DNA of 64,000 bases from Mucilaginibacter mali (lineage in GTDB: Bacteria; Bacteroidota; Bacteroidia; Sphingobacteriales; Sphingobacteriaceae). The notes below the pieces were generated by a model. It searched no databases. It was not told where the DNA came from and saw only the letters and a list, made by a program, of their open reading frames with translations. Position 1 is the first letter of the stretch. Every line of letters starts with the position of its first letter. The stretch spans positions 4,340,001-4,404,000 of the forward strand of contig NZ_CP054139.1 of NCBI RefSeq assembly GCF_013283875.1. Direction: 5' to 3'. The position numbers were made by a program, and so were the translations under genes. Of this stretch, positions 34,311 to 43,489 are shown one piece after another.

Positions 34311-36501
34311 AATGATGTGTTGGTAACGAGAAACCTAATTCGGTGCCCTGGCCAAGCGTGCTTTTAGCCCAGATGTGCCCGCTATGTTTTTCAACCAGGT
34401 CCTTACAAAAGAATAGGCCCATACCTGTTCCAACCTCATTTTCGGTACCCGGGAAGCTGTTTACCTTGCTTTTAAAGAGGCTGCTTAGCTGCTCAGAACT
34501 CATACCGATGCCTTTATCCTTAATGGTTAAAACCGTAGTGCCATCATCATTCATCTGCCCGGCAATCTCTATAACCGTATCCCTGCCCGAAAACTTAACA
34601 GCATTGGTTAAAATATTATGGATAACAATACGGATGGAGTTCGGATCGGCATAAGCCATAACATCGGGAGCGATATTAACCCGCGTGCCGATGTTTTTTT
34701 GTTTTAACTGGTCGCCCATGTAAAGTAATTCGGTATTTACCACATCGGGCAAATTAAAAACTTTGATATTATCAGTGGATTGCGATACCTGGCTGTTTAC
34801 CCAATGCAGCAGGGTATCCAAAAAATCCGAAGTATGATCGAGTTTGTTGACCACATGGGGCACCATTTCCACCAGTTCCTCATGCGTGATGGCATTATCA
34901 CTCATCAACGCGAACAGTCCCCGTAAAGTGCTGATAGGCGCGCGCAGATCATGCGCTAAAAGCGCTATCAGGCGGTCTTTCAGCGTGTTTAATTCATTTA
35001 GGTTTTCGGCCTGTTTATCCAGATCGGTCTTTTGCAGCAGCACGGCCCGGTTACTTTCGGCCAGTAGTTTGTTTATACGCTGTTGCTTACGCCTGCCGCG
35101 GTAATAAATAACCACCATGATCAACAAAGCCGCTATAACAAGGGTGCCAATTAAGTTGGTTTGATTTTGTTCGGCTATTTGTTGTTTGTACAGGGCCTCC
35201 TTTTTGCGTTGCTGTATAGCGATACCGGCCTGCTTCTTTTTAAAATCAACCTCAAGATTGTAGGATATCAGTTCCTGTACATTTTCATCGTTTTTAAGGC
35301 TATCGCTTAGTTGATGATAGGATACCCTCTGATGGTAAGCTTCCTCAAACCGCCCCAGGCCGGCTAAGGCGATACTTAGTTGCAGCGCCGCTTCGGCCTT
35401 TAAATTTAACGTGCCGATGCTGTTAGCCACATTTTGGCAAAGCAGGGCATAAATATGCGCGTTCCCGAAATCTTTTTCCTGGTTGTAAACCTGCGCGAAA
35501 CCCAGGTAGGCATTGGCTTTGTTATATTTTAATTTATGGCGCGATGCCAGCTGCAATGATTGCCTGAGGTAATAAAGCGCCGAATCGGGCTGCCGCTGGT
35601 GATATTTGTAAAGCCCCAGGTCGTAATACAAAAGGCTGATGCCCTCCTGGTCCTTCATCCGGTAAAAAATGGCGGCTGCCTTATCAAAATACAGCTTTGC
35701 CTTTTCGTAGTTCTTTTGTGCCATTAAGGCTTCCCCTATATTTAACCAGGCAGTGCTGATGCCTTGCGTATCGTTAAGGCGCAGCCAGATGTTTAAAGCG
35801 GTATTGGCGTAGCTTAAGGCTTTGGGATAAAGCTCCAGGTGTTGCATCACTACGCCAATGTTGCAATAATTGTCGGCGGCAGACAGTTCGTCTTTATGCT
35901 TAATAGAGATAGACAGCGCCTTAAAATAACAATCGAGGGCTTTGGAGTACTCGCCCATATTATCGTAAGTAACGCCGATGATATTATAGCATTCGGCCAG
36001 TTTACGCTCGCTGCCTGTTTGCTGGCGGATAGTAAGCGCCGAATCGTAATAGAGGATGGCCTGCTTATAATCGCCCAGGTAATCGCGTACGCTGCCCAGC
36101 CCTATGTAGGCTTCGCTACAGCCATACAGATCATGCGTTTGCCTGTACAGGCGCAGGGCCGTATTAAAATTGATGGCAGCGGTTTGATAATCACCCCGGA
36201 AACTGTATACATCGGCAATTTGCGAATAGCCATCGGCAAGCCCTTTTTTATAGCCCAGCTGTTTTGACAAACGGATAGCCAGGCCCGAATAATAGAAGGT
36301 GCTATCGGGCGATTCTTCGTAATAATCGTTGGCAATATGGTTTAGCCGGTTAATGATAACAGTATCTGCCTTTTGCGATGGGTTATTTAAAAAAGGGGCC
36401 ACCAGCTTTTTTAAACTGTCGGTTGTATGGTCTGTTTGAAAAGCGAACAGGCTATAACAGATCAAATTGAAAAAAAGGAAAATAAGTAAAACAGGTTTCA
36501 A
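34309..36501 (-). CDS. TPR-sensor histidine kinase
   Basis: A 730-residue protein: signal peptide (about 1-21), seven or eight TPR units (about 85-400) predicted outside the inner membrane, a coiled segment, one membrane helix (about 449-467), then the kinase core with H-box LLAHDLRAPIS (His517), N-box HNILTNAVKF, DKGIG and GTGMGLFF. The TPR-TM-HisKA layout is common in Bacteroidota. No response regulator gene is adjacent, so it is an orphan kinase. The long coiled linker with many Lys/Gln residues lies just before the membrane segment. The signal detected is unknown; TPR arrays often read the state of a partner protein. Confidence 0.93.
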   Translation of the reverse strand: MKPVLLIFLFFNLICYSLFAFQTDHTTDSLKKLVAPFLNNPSQKADTVIINRLNHIANDYYEESPDSTFYYSGLAIRLSKQLGYKKGLADGYSQIADVYSFRGDYQTAAINFNTALRLYRQTHDLYGCSEAYIGLGSVRDYLGDYKQAILYYDSALTIRQQTGSERKLAECYNIIGVTYDNMGEYSKALDCYFKALSISIKHKDELSAADNYCNIGVVMQHLELYPKALSYANTALNIWLRLNDTQGISTAWLNIGEALMAQKNYEKAKLYFDKAAAIFYRMKDQEGISLLYYDLGLYKYHQRQPDSALYYLRQSLQLASRHKLKYNKANAYLGFAQVYNQEKDFGNAHIYALLCQNVANSIGTLNLKAEAALQLSIALAGLGRFEEAYHQRVSYHQLSDSLKNDENVQELISYNLEVDFKKKQAGIAIQQRKKEALYKQQIAEQNQTNLIGTLVIAALLIMVVIYYRGRRKQQRINKLLAESNRAVLLQKTDLDKQAENLNELNTLKDRLIALLAHDLRAPISTLRGLFALMSDNAITHEELVEMVPHVVNKLDHTSDFLDTLLHWVNSQVSQSTDNIKVFNLPDVVNTELLYMGDQLKQKNIGTRVNIAPDVMAYADPNSIRIVIHNILTNAVKFSGRDTVIEIAGQMNDDGTTVLTIKDKGIGMSSEQLSSLFKSKVNSFPGTENEVGTGMGLFFCKDLVEKHSGHIWAKSTLGQGTELGFSLPTHH

Positions 36502-36637
36502 TTTGATGGACTAAGTGATGGTTTAACTAAGGTATAATTTATCCGGTATACAAAAAAGTAATAATGAATATCTGTTTGTTTATACGCAGGTATATGCTAA
36601 ATGGTTTGCCATGGGGGCCAAATACAGGCATTTTGGG

Positions 36638-37765
36638 TTATTGATCGCTTTGTGGAACCCCGGGCGCCAGTACCGCTTTTTTCCTGTTCTTATTGCCCCA
36701 GCGTTGGCCGATGCGGCGGGTAGGTTGGCTATCGCCTAATAGTTTGCCCCAGGGTTTCAGCTCGTCTATCCTGTCGAAGATGATCTTGAGTACCGCTACA
36801 AATGGTATCGACAAAAACATACCCGATACACCCCACAACTGGTTGCCCAGTAGCACTACCACAATAGATACCAGCGCATTGATCTGTACTTTTGATGATA
36901 CGATGCGCGGCACCAAAATATTATTATCGATAAACTGGATAATGGCATAAGCTGCTATTACACCCAGTTGGGTAGTATAGCCATCCTTGGTTACGGTAGC
37001 CATCAGCACCGGCAGGGCTATGGCTATAATGCCACCCAGGTAGGGGATAAGGTTAAGGATAGCGCCGATACAACCGATGAGTATGCCATATTTGATGCCC
37101 AGCAGCAGCAAAGCCGCCGAGTTCATAGCCGCTACGATCAGCATTTCTATCAGCAGGCCCACAATATAGCTTTGTATGGCGCTTTTGGTTTCGCTTAATA
37201 CCTCGCCTACTTTGCTCGAGTTTTCTTCGGCAAAAACCTCGTACAGGAAATTAAGGATCAGTGTTTTATAAAACAGCATCAAAAAGATATATACCGGCAA
37301 CAGGAAGATAATACTGAGTGTGCCCAGTACCGTGCCTACGGTTTTGCCCACCAGCGCTTTGCTGCCGTTTAGCGCTTCTTTAATCATTTGGTCTTGTTTG
37401 GCAACTGCCAGGCCAAAAGTGCTCTGCACCCAATTTTTAAGGTCGGTAAACATGGCGGTAAGTTTATCCGTAAGCATAGGGGCCGATTGGCCAAACTGTA
37501 TCATCTGTGTAGCCAGGAAGTAAAATACCGCGGCAGTAACAACAATAGCGATGAGCATGGAGATAATGATGGCGTAGATCTTTTTGATCTTCAGCTTCTC
37601 CAGCCGGCTGCACAACGGGTTAAGTAATATGGCTAAAAAAGCCGCAAAAGCCAGGGGGATCAACACGTCGGCCAGGGTTGAAAATATGAATACGATTAAT
37701 ATCAATCCTAAAAGCACAACCGTACTTTGGACGTAAAAGGGCTGGTCTTTAATTTTTACAGGCAT
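36638..37765 (-). CDS. AI-2E family transporter
   Basis: A 375-residue membrane protein of the AI-2E (YdiK/TqsA/PerM) family with about seven or eight helices: paired N-terminal helices (about 14-50), a large loop, then the conserved GCIGAILNLIPYLGG and FIDNNILVPRIVS motifs near the C-terminal half. Family members move small solutes, and some are sodium/proton antiporters; the name comes from one E. coli member that exports autoinducer-2, which need not apply here. It is a single gene. The short charged C-terminal tail is cytoplasmic. Confidence 0.93.
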   Translation of the reverse strand: MPVKIKDQPFYVQSTVVLLGLILIVFIFSTLADVLIPLAFAAFLAILLNPLCSRLEKLKIKKIYAIIISMLIAIVVTAAVFYFLATQMIQFGQSAPMLTDKLTAMFTDLKNWVQSTFGLAVAKQDQMIKEALNGSKALVGKTVGTVLGTLSIIFLLPVYIFLMLFYKTLILNFLYEVFAEENSSKVGEVLSETKSAIQSYIVGLLIEMLIVAAMNSAALLLLGIKYGILIGCIGAILNLIPYLGGIIAIALPVLMATVTKDGYTTQLGVIAAYAIIQFIDNNILVPRIVSSKVQINALVSIVVVLLGNQLWGVSGMFLSIPFVAVLKIIFDRIDELKPWGKLLGDSQPTRRIGQRWGNKNRKKAVLAPGVPQSDQ

Positions 37766-37846
37766 AAGTTTTAGTTAAGGCTACACACAGAAAGAAATAA
37801 ATTTAATAATTGTTTTGGCGGGGATGTTTTTTGGGCTTGGTGGCAA

Positions 37847-37967
37847 TTTAACCACAAAGTGCACAGAGGGAGAAACACAGAGGGCACAAAGATCTGTCTG
37901 GATCCGAATTTATAGAATTTCATAAGTTCTGGTTCAGACACAAAAAAGCCCCGGCATAACCGGGGCT
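37847..37967. repeat. CACAGAGG-family arm and glyS terminator
   Basis: 37847-37896 carries TTTAACCACAAAGTGCACAGAGG, then GAGAAACACAGAGGGCAC, one arm of the family at 25766. The following bases (AGAATTTCATAAGTTCTGGTTC) resemble part of 39640-39690. Confidence 0.75.
37941..37967 (-). terminator. Terminator downstream of glyS
   Basis: AGCCCCGG (37947-37954) and CCGGGGCT (37960-37967) form a stem; on the minus strand it is followed by six T residues. It lies about 80 bases after the glyS stop, past a CTCCCCC...GGGGGGCT repeat (38021-38047). Confidence 0.85.
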
Positions 37968-38045
37968 CACTCTATTTTTATATCATTTGCACATCTGCAT
38001 ATACGCACATTTGCACATTAACTCCCCCTTTAGGGGGGCGGGGGG

Positions 38046-39524
38046 CTAAAGCACATTCCTCCAGCTCACCAGATCGCCGATGATTCGATCCAGCTGATCG
38101 GCGGCTACGCGTTCCTGGGCCATACTATCGCGGTGGCGGATGGTTACGGTATTGTCTTCCAGCGTTTGGTGATCAACCGTGATGCAGAACGGTGTGCCGA
38201 TAGCATCCTGACGGCGGTAGCGCTTGCCAATGGCGTCTTTCTCTTCGTATTGTATGTTGAAGTCAAGCTTCAGTTTATCCATTATCTCGCGGGCCTTTTC
38301 GGGCAGACCGTCTTTTTTGGTCAGCGGGAAGATGGCGGCTTTTACCGGGGCCAGGCAAGGGTGCAGGCGCAGCACGGTACGGCTGTCCTGTTTCTCGTCG
38401 GTGCTCAGATCTTCCTCTTCGTAAGCATTGATCATAGTCAGCAGGAACATGCGGTCCAAACCTATCGAAGTCTCGATCACGTAAGGCACGTAGTTACCAT
38501 AAGGTTTGTTGGTGTCAGGATCAACCTCCGGGTCAAAGTATTGCATCTTTTTGCCCGAGAACTGCTGGTGCTGGCTCAGATCGTAATCGGTACGGCTGTG
38601 GATACCTTCCACTTCCTTAAAACCAAATGGGAACTCGAACTCGATATCGTAAGCGGCGTCCGCGTAAAAAGCCAGCTTGGTATGCTCGTGGTAGCGGTAT
38701 TTGGCGGCATCGGTACCCAGGGCCAGGTGCCATTTAAGGCGGGTTTCTTTCCAGGTGTTAAACCATTCCTTTTGCGTGCCGGGGCGCACGAAAAACTGCA
38801 TCTCCATTTGCTCAAACTCGCGCATGCGGATAATAAACTGGCGGGCAATCACTTCGTTACGGAAGGCTTTACCAATTTGGGCGATACCAAAAGGGATCTT
38901 CATACGGCCCGATTTCTGCACGTTCAAAAAGTTAACAAAGATACCCTGGGCCGTTTCCGGGCGCAGGTATATCGTATCCGACTCCTCGGCCACGGCACCA
39001 ACCTGCGTGCTGAACATCAGGTTAAACTGGCGCACTTCGGTCCAGTTGCCGGTTTTGCTCAGCGGACATTTAATATCGTGCTCGATGATCAGTTCGCGCA
39101 GGCGGGGCAGGTTCTCAGCTTTAAGGGCATTGTCCATTTCGGTTTGCAGCAGCTCGGCCTGGTCGGTTTGACCAGCCTCATCGTAAGCGGCTATCTTATC
39201 TTCCAGCAGCTGATCGGCGCGGTAGCGTTTTTTGCTGTCTTTGTTATCGATCATCGGGTCGCTAAAGCCATCCACGTGGCCACTGGCTTTCCATATTTTG
39301 GGGTGCATAAATATGGCCGAATCTATCCCGACGATATTATCGTGCATTTGCACCATGGCCTTCCACCAGTAAGTTTTGATGTTGTTCTTTAGTTCGGCCC
39401 CATTTTGCCCGTAATCGTAAACGGCGCTCAGGCCGTCGTAAATTTCGCTCGATGGAAAAACAAAGCCATACTCCTTGGCATGGGCGATAACATTTTTAAA
39501 CAGTTCGTCGGTATTTGTACTCAT
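38046..39524 (-). CDS. glyS: Glycine-tRNA ligase (homodimeric class II)
   Basis: A 492-residue enzyme of the eukaryote/archaea-type alpha-2 glycyl-tRNA synthetase, the form normally found in Bacteroidota. The class II motifs are visible: YLRPETAQGIFVNF, RNEVIARQFIIRMREFEQMEMQFFV, and GLDRMFLLTMI as motif 3. The C-terminal anticodon-binding domain begins near LRLHPCLAPVKAA. The start MSTNTDELF is 8 bases from a perfect TAnnTTTG box. It is essential for translation and monocistronic. Confidence 0.97.
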   Translation of the reverse strand: MSTNTDELFKNVIAHAKEYGFVFPSSEIYDGLSAVYDYGQNGAELKNNIKTYWWKAMVQMHDNIVGIDSAIFMHPKIWKASGHVDGFSDPMIDNKDSKKRYRADQLLEDKIAAYDEAGQTDQAELLQTEMDNALKAENLPRLRELIIEHDIKCPLSKTGNWTEVRQFNLMFSTQVGAVAEESDTIYLRPETAQGIFVNFLNVQKSGRMKIPFGIAQIGKAFRNEVIARQFIIRMREFEQMEMQFFVRPGTQKEWFNTWKETRLKWHLALGTDAAKYRYHEHTKLAFYADAAYDIEFEFPFGFKEVEGIHSRTDYDLSQHQQFSGKKMQYFDPEVDPDTNKPYGNYVPYVIETSIGLDRMFLLTMINAYEEEDLSTDEKQDSRTVLRLHPCLAPVKAAIFPLTKKDGLPEKAREIMDKLKLDFNIQYEEKDAIGKRYRRQDAIGTPFCITVDHQTLEDNTVTIRHRDSMAQERVAADQLDRIIGDLVSWRNVL

Positions 39525-39531
39525 AACGTTG

Positions 39532-39539
39532 CAAAGATA
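39532..39539 (-). promoter_or_regulatory. -7 promoter box of glyS
   Basis: On the minus strand TATCTTTG matches TAnnTTTG, 8 bases upstream of the glyS start codon. This predicts a nearly leaderless transcript. Confidence 0.5.
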
Positions 39540-39720
39540 GTTTTTAGTCCGGAAGTCCGAAAGACCGTAAGTGGTTAATGTCGATTATTTTAGTAGGATT
39601 TTTTAGAATGCGCGGATGAATGTCTGAAACAGAATTAAAGAATGAACAGAATTCTGGAAATTCTAAAATTCGGTGAATTCGGGTTCAGACAAAATGACCC
39701 AATGACAGCGAAGCGAATGA

Positions 39721-40545
39721 CTAATGACCGAACCTCACGATCTGGAAAAACAAGATCATGCGGTAAAACTGTATGAACGAGAAAAAGCTGCCTGCTATCA
39801 GCAAGGCTACAACAATGCTCCAGATAAGATGTGGCTTGTAAAAGCGATTAATGGCAACAGCGGCGTATATACCAACACAAGCCGTGGTTAGCAAGCTGGA
39901 AATATTATCAAAATCGGCCGAGTAGCTTATGCGGGTAATGGCATAAAACGGTAGGGTAACAAAATAAAAACTGGCCAGCGCCAATAATAGTATAAAGGCG
40001 CAAAAGTGAGTGGCAAAGGTTAAATGTTCCACAAAATATTGCTTCTTCTTAAAAAAGAAAAGGGCAAATATTCCCCCGTATAAAGGGATAAACAGGAAGA
40101 TCATTTCCTTTGACAATACTTTTATCTTCTCGTTAAAAAGCTGAGTGTATTCGGCTAAAGTGAGATGTTTTTCGGCAAGTAACCCGCCGATTATTTGTTT
40201 GGTGTTGTAATTGGTAAAAGGAGTGAAAGTAATATAGTTATAAAGGCTAAGGCTGTACATATTGTGAAAGGCCAATACAAAAAACAGCAAATTCACCACC
40301 AAAAAAAACTGGATGGGGCGCATAAAATACACTCGTCGCCCATGGGTGTATTCTAAACTTAGCTGGCCCGGTTTAGTAATAAGCATTTTTACCGTACGGA
40401 AAAACTTATTATCAAAGTGCATAAAGCCCTCAAACAATTCTTCGGCAAATTCTTTAAGCGATAATTGCTTCGGATCGAACGATTTTTCGCCGCAGCTTGG
40501 GCAAAATTTTTCGGGGTGGCTGTTACCACAGGTTTTACACTCCAT
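39721..40545 (-). CDS. DUF3667 membrane protein
   Basis: A 274-residue protein with an N-terminal zinc-ribbon (Cys3, Cys6, Cys15, Cys18 in two CxxC pairs) followed by TVKMLITKPGQLSLEYTHGRR and about five membrane helices (about 95-260). This matches DUF3667, a family of uncharacterised Bacteroidota membrane proteins. FDPKQLSLKEFAEELFEGFMHFDNKFFR between ribbon and membrane is well conserved in the family from what I recall. Function is unknown. It is monocistronic and divergent from the ABC ATPase gene across a repeat. Confidence 0.88.
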   Translation of the reverse strand: MECKTCGNSHPEKFCPSCGEKSFDPKQLSLKEFAEELFEGFMHFDNKFFRTVKMLITKPGQLSLEYTHGRRVYFMRPIQFFLVVNLLFFVLAFHNMYSLSLYNYITFTPFTNYNTKQIIGGLLAEKHLTLAEYTQLFNEKIKVLSKEMIFLFIPLYGGIFALFFFKKKQYFVEHLTFATHFCAFILLLALASFYFVTLPFYAITRISYSADFDNISSLLTTACVGIYAAVAINRFYKPHLIWSIVVALLIAGSFFSFIQFYRMILFFQIVRFGH

Positions 40546-40613
40546 TATTTAATGCTGATCAGTTTTAGTTGCTGCAATATAATTAATTGCGGTGAAAAAT
40601 GCGATGATGGCAA

Positions 40614-40749
40614 TTTAACCACAGAGGTCACAGAGGAAGAAACCACAGAGGACACGGAGCTTTTATAGTTCAATAAACTTGCTCTTTGTGTCAATTTGTG
40701 AAAGGTCTCTGTGTTCTCTGTGCAAACCTCCGTGTCCTCTGTGGTTAGA
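40614..40749. repeat. CACAGAGG-family inverted pair
   Basis: Left arm TTTAACCACAGAGGTCACAG (40614-) and right arm GTGTTCTCTGTGCAAACC then GTCCTCTGTGGTTAGATC (40708-40749), inverted about 45 bases of centre. It creates an in-frame extension of the ABC gene, which should be ignored. Confidence 0.88.
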
Positions 40750-40821
40750 TCTTCACAACACCTCTTAACTTTCTCACATCTCATATCTCATATCTCGCAT
40801 CTAACATCTAAATTTGAGGCC

Positions 40822-41529
40822 ATGAGCATCAGCGTACAGGGATTAACCAAAGTATACGGCAGCCAGAAGGCGGTTGATAACATCAGCTTTACGGCGCAGC
40901 CTGGCGTATTGGGCTTTTTGGGGCCTAACGGCGCGGGCAAATCCACCACCATGAAAATGCTGACGGGCTTTGTACCGCAAACGTCGGGTACGGCTACGGT
41001 TGCGGGGTTTGATATCAATACCCAGTCGCTGGAGGTGCGCAGCCGCATCGGGTACCTGCCCGAGAACAATCCGCTGTACCTGGATATGTACGTAAAGGAA
41101 TCGCTGGCATTTATTGCCGGCATCCATGGCATGAAGGAACCTGCCCTACGCATTGCCGAAGTAATTGAACTGACCGGCCTGCAGCCCGAGCAGCATAAAA
41201 AGATAGGGCAGCTATCGCGCGGGTACCGCCAAAGGGTAGGCCTGGCGCAGGCCATCCTGCATAATCCCGAAGTACTGATACTGGATGAACCTACATCCGG
41301 TCTCGACCCGAACCAGTTGATCGGCATCCGCCAGCTGATCCGTGATTTGGGTAAAACTAAAACCATCATCCTGAGCACCCACATTATGCAGGAGGTAGAA
41401 GCGGTTTGTAACCAGGTGATCATTATTAACAAAGGCAAAATAGTAGCCGATGATACGCTTAAAGGATTAACCGATGTGCACAAGGGCCAATCGTTAGAGC
41501 AGATTTTTATCAGCCTTACTAATAATTAA
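40822..41529 (+). CDS. ABC transporter ATP-binding protein (GldA/CcmA-like)
   Basis: A 235-residue ATPase with Walker A GPNGAGKST (34-42), signature LSRGYRQRVGLAQA, Walker B VLILDEPTSGLDP, and the switch His in ILSTHIMQEVEA. The best recalled relatives are GldA and other ABC-2 ATPases. No permease (GldF-type) or GldG gene is adjacent, so the partner is elsewhere, and the length is shorter than I recall for GldA (about 300). I set the start at MSISVQGL; the 37 upstream codons belong to a repeat. It could serve gliding-related export or an unrelated ABC-2 exporter. Confidence 0.9.
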   Translation: MSISVQGLTKVYGSQKAVDNISFTAQPGVLGFLGPNGAGKSTTMKMLTGFVPQTSGTATVAGFDINTQSLEVRSRIGYLPENNPLYLDMYVKESLAFIAGIHGMKEPALRIAEVIELTGLQPEQHKKIGQLSRGYRQRVGLAQAILHNPEVLILDEPTSGLDPNQLIGIRQLIRDLGKTKTIILSTHIMQEVEAVCNQVIIINKGKIVADDTLKGLTDVHKGQSLEQIFISLTNN

Positions 41530-41580
41530 GGGATAATAAAATGTTACTTTTAGGGTTGTATTTATTCACAACCGCCTACA

Positions 41581-42111
41581 ATGAAAAAAAGCCTTACCCT
41601 GTTTTTATTACTGGCCGCATTGGCTATTACCGCTAACGCCCAAAAAAAGCCGGCTGGCAATTTTTTTAACCTTGCCATACAAGGCGCTATGCCTGTTAGT
41701 AACAACGAGTACAATTTTGGTATCGGTATATCCGGTCAGTTCGAGATCCCGGTATCAACAGATGTCCATTTTACAGCTGGGGCAGGATATATCAGTTTGC
41801 AAATAAAAGATAGTTTTAAAAAAATACTCTCCGCCGCGGGCGATAACTCCTCGTCGCATGGTTTTATCCCGGTGCAAATCGGTATCAAATATTTTTTATC
41901 ACAGCAATTTTATGCCGCGGCACAAACCGGCGCGGTACTTGGCAGTAAAAGCGGTACGGGCACGGCCTTTATCTATAGCCCCGGCCTTGGCTGCGTGATA
42001 CCTGTACAAAACGGCAATGCCTTTGATATTGGTGTACGGTACGAGGGCTGGGCTCAAAGCAATAGCCTTAACTTTATTGGGGTGCATGCCGCTTTTAAAT
42101 TCGGTTTGTAA
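41581..42111 (+). CDS. Small outer-membrane beta-barrel protein, copy 1
   Basis: A 176-residue protein with a signal peptide (about 1-20, ending ANAQ) and about eight predicted amphipathic strands, with GFIPVQIGIKYFL and IGVRYEGWAQ. The final strand ends in Phe-Gly-Leu. It fits the 8-stranded OmpA/OmpW-like porin-family barrel. The paralogue at 42217 shares the SSSHGFIPVQIGIKY-type strand (SSFIPLKAGVRYG there), so the two arose by tandem duplication. Function is not evident; such proteins in Bacteroidota are often membrane-stability or adhesion barrels. Confidence 0.75.
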   Translation: MKKSLTLFLLLAALAITANAQKKPAGNFFNLAIQGAMPVSNNEYNFGIGISGQFEIPVSTDVHFTAGAGYISLQIKDSFKKILSAAGDNSSSHGFIPVQIGIKYFLSQQFYAAAQTGAVLGSKSGTGTAFIYSPGLGCVIPVQNGNAFDIGVRYEGWAQSNSLNFIGVHAAFKFGL

Positions 42112-42216
42112 TATTTTAATTGAAAGAAGACTTTTAAACGGAATAGGGTTTGGAGGCCACCTCTTGTTTATGCAATAAACTGTATTTTTAACCTCATCAA
42201 TTATCAATACCCGTAT

Positions 42217-42738
42217 ATGAAAAAAATAATACTCTCGTTAATGCTGCTGGCGGGCGTTGGCCTAACGGTAAAAGCCCAGGAGTTCCCGCGTACCGCTTTC
42301 AGCATAGGCCCCGAACTGGGTTTCCCGTCTAATAGCGTTTACAATATTGGTTACGGCGCATCGGCTAAAATTGAATTTCCGGTTGTGGGCAAGCTTGGCC
42401 TTTCATTAACCGGCGGATATAGCCGTTTTCACTATAAAAGCTCGCTTACCGGTGCTTTCGGCGCGCAGGCGCCAAGTTCGTTTATCCCGCTAAAGGCAGG
42501 TGTGCGCTATGGCGTTAGCACTGGTCTTTACCTGGAGGCTGAGGGAGGTAATGTCATCGAAACCACCAGCAATTTCACCAACAATAGCCGCAATATGTTC
42601 GCGTTTTCTATTGGCCCGGGCTTCCTTTTCCGGATCAGCGAGAAACAAAATATCGATTTGGGTATCCGGTACGAGCAGTGGTCTAAAAACGTGCTGAAAC
42701 AAACCGCGCTAAGGGTAGCCTACCGCATAGGCTGGTAG
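42217..42738 (+). CDS. Small outer-membrane beta-barrel protein, copy 2
   Basis: A 173-residue protein with a signal peptide (about 1-20, ending VKAQ), similar in strand order to the preceding gene: YNIGYGASAKIEFPV corresponds to YNFGIGISGQFEIPV in copy 1, and both carry the FIPL/FIPV strand and an IRYEQW/VRYEGW strand near the C-terminus. Sequence identity is modest, so the duplication is old. It lies 105 bases after copy 1 and 23 bases before the VanZ gene. Function unknown. Confidence 0.75.
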   Translation: MKKIILSLMLLAGVGLTVKAQEFPRTAFSIGPELGFPSNSVYNIGYGASAKIEFPVVGKLGLSLTGGYSRFHYKSSLTGAFGAQAPSSFIPLKAGVRYGVSTGLYLEAEGGNVIETTSNFTNNSRNMFAFSIGPGFLFRISEKQNIDLGIRYEQWSKNVLKQTALRVAYRIGW

Positions 42739-42761
42739 ATATAAATATATTTAACCAGGCC

Positions 42762-43346
42762 ATGTTGCATCAAATTTTAAAGCAAGCGCTATTTATATCC
42801 GGTATTACGCTGCCCTTGTGGCTCGTTTTCAGGATTGTAGTGAACAGCTATAAAAAGCGGCAGGGCACCGGGCTTTTGTGGGGACAGGAGTTAAAGCAAT
42901 TTGTGCTTTACGTGTATATCATCTGCGTTTTAATGATCACCGTGATGCCCCTGCCAATGACCAGGCACCACGGGCCTAAGCGCGGCCATATCAATATTTT
43001 ACCAATAGCAAATACGGCCAAACAATTTAACGCGGTGTTAGCCCGCGGCACCCACGGAATGATGGTACACGCGCTGGAGAACATTGTAGGGAACGTGATC
43101 TTATTTTTGCCCTTAGGCATTTGCCTGCCTATGTTGTGGCCGCAGTATTTTAACTTTAAAAGGGTTTTGCTTACCGCCTTCCTGTTCTCGCTGACTATCG
43201 AACTAACGCAACTGTTTTCGCGGCAATTTGGGATATACCGATCGGTTGATGTAGATGATGTGATATTAAATACCTGCGGCGCCATTTTAGGTTTTGCTAC
43301 CATCGGGCGGCTGTTCAGGCAAAAGCGCGTGCTTAACCAAGTTTAG
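42762..43346 (+). CDS. VanZ family membrane protein
   Basis: A 194-residue protein with about four membrane helices and the VanZ-family pattern NIVGNVILFLPLG, FSLTIELTQLFSRQFGIYRSVDVDDVILNTCGAILGF. The DxxDxxxNxxGAxLG motif near the C-terminus is diagnostic. VanZ was named for teicoplanin resistance, but most members have no such link. It begins 23 bases after the second barrel gene and may be cotranscribed. Role unknown. Confidence 0.93.
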   Translation: MLHQILKQALFISGITLPLWLVFRIVVNSYKKRQGTGLLWGQELKQFVLYVYIICVLMITVMPLPMTRHHGPKRGHINILPIANTAKQFNAVLARGTHGMMVHALENIVGNVILFLPLGICLPMLWPQYFNFKRVLLTAFLFSLTIELTQLFSRQFGIYRSVDVDDVILNTCGAILGFATIGRLFRQKRVLNQV

Positions 43347-43489
43347 ATAAATAACAGATAATGTCAGCCAAAGATCACATTCAGGCCGATCATTAGTTAG
43401 CAGGCATCCGGGCAATCATTTTTTGCGTTTGTAAGGATATACAGGTAAAAACGTCTAACAAAAAACACAATACATTTTATAAGGACTAT

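Noticed and set aside
38133..39392. Open frame of 419 codons opposite glyS
   Set aside because: It lies entirely antisense to a complete glycyl-tRNA synthetase gene, has no recognisable domain or signal, and its composition follows codon bias of the opposite strand.
42217..42738. Reading the two small barrels as one split gene
   Set aside because: Both have their own signal peptide, start and stop, and a full set of strands.
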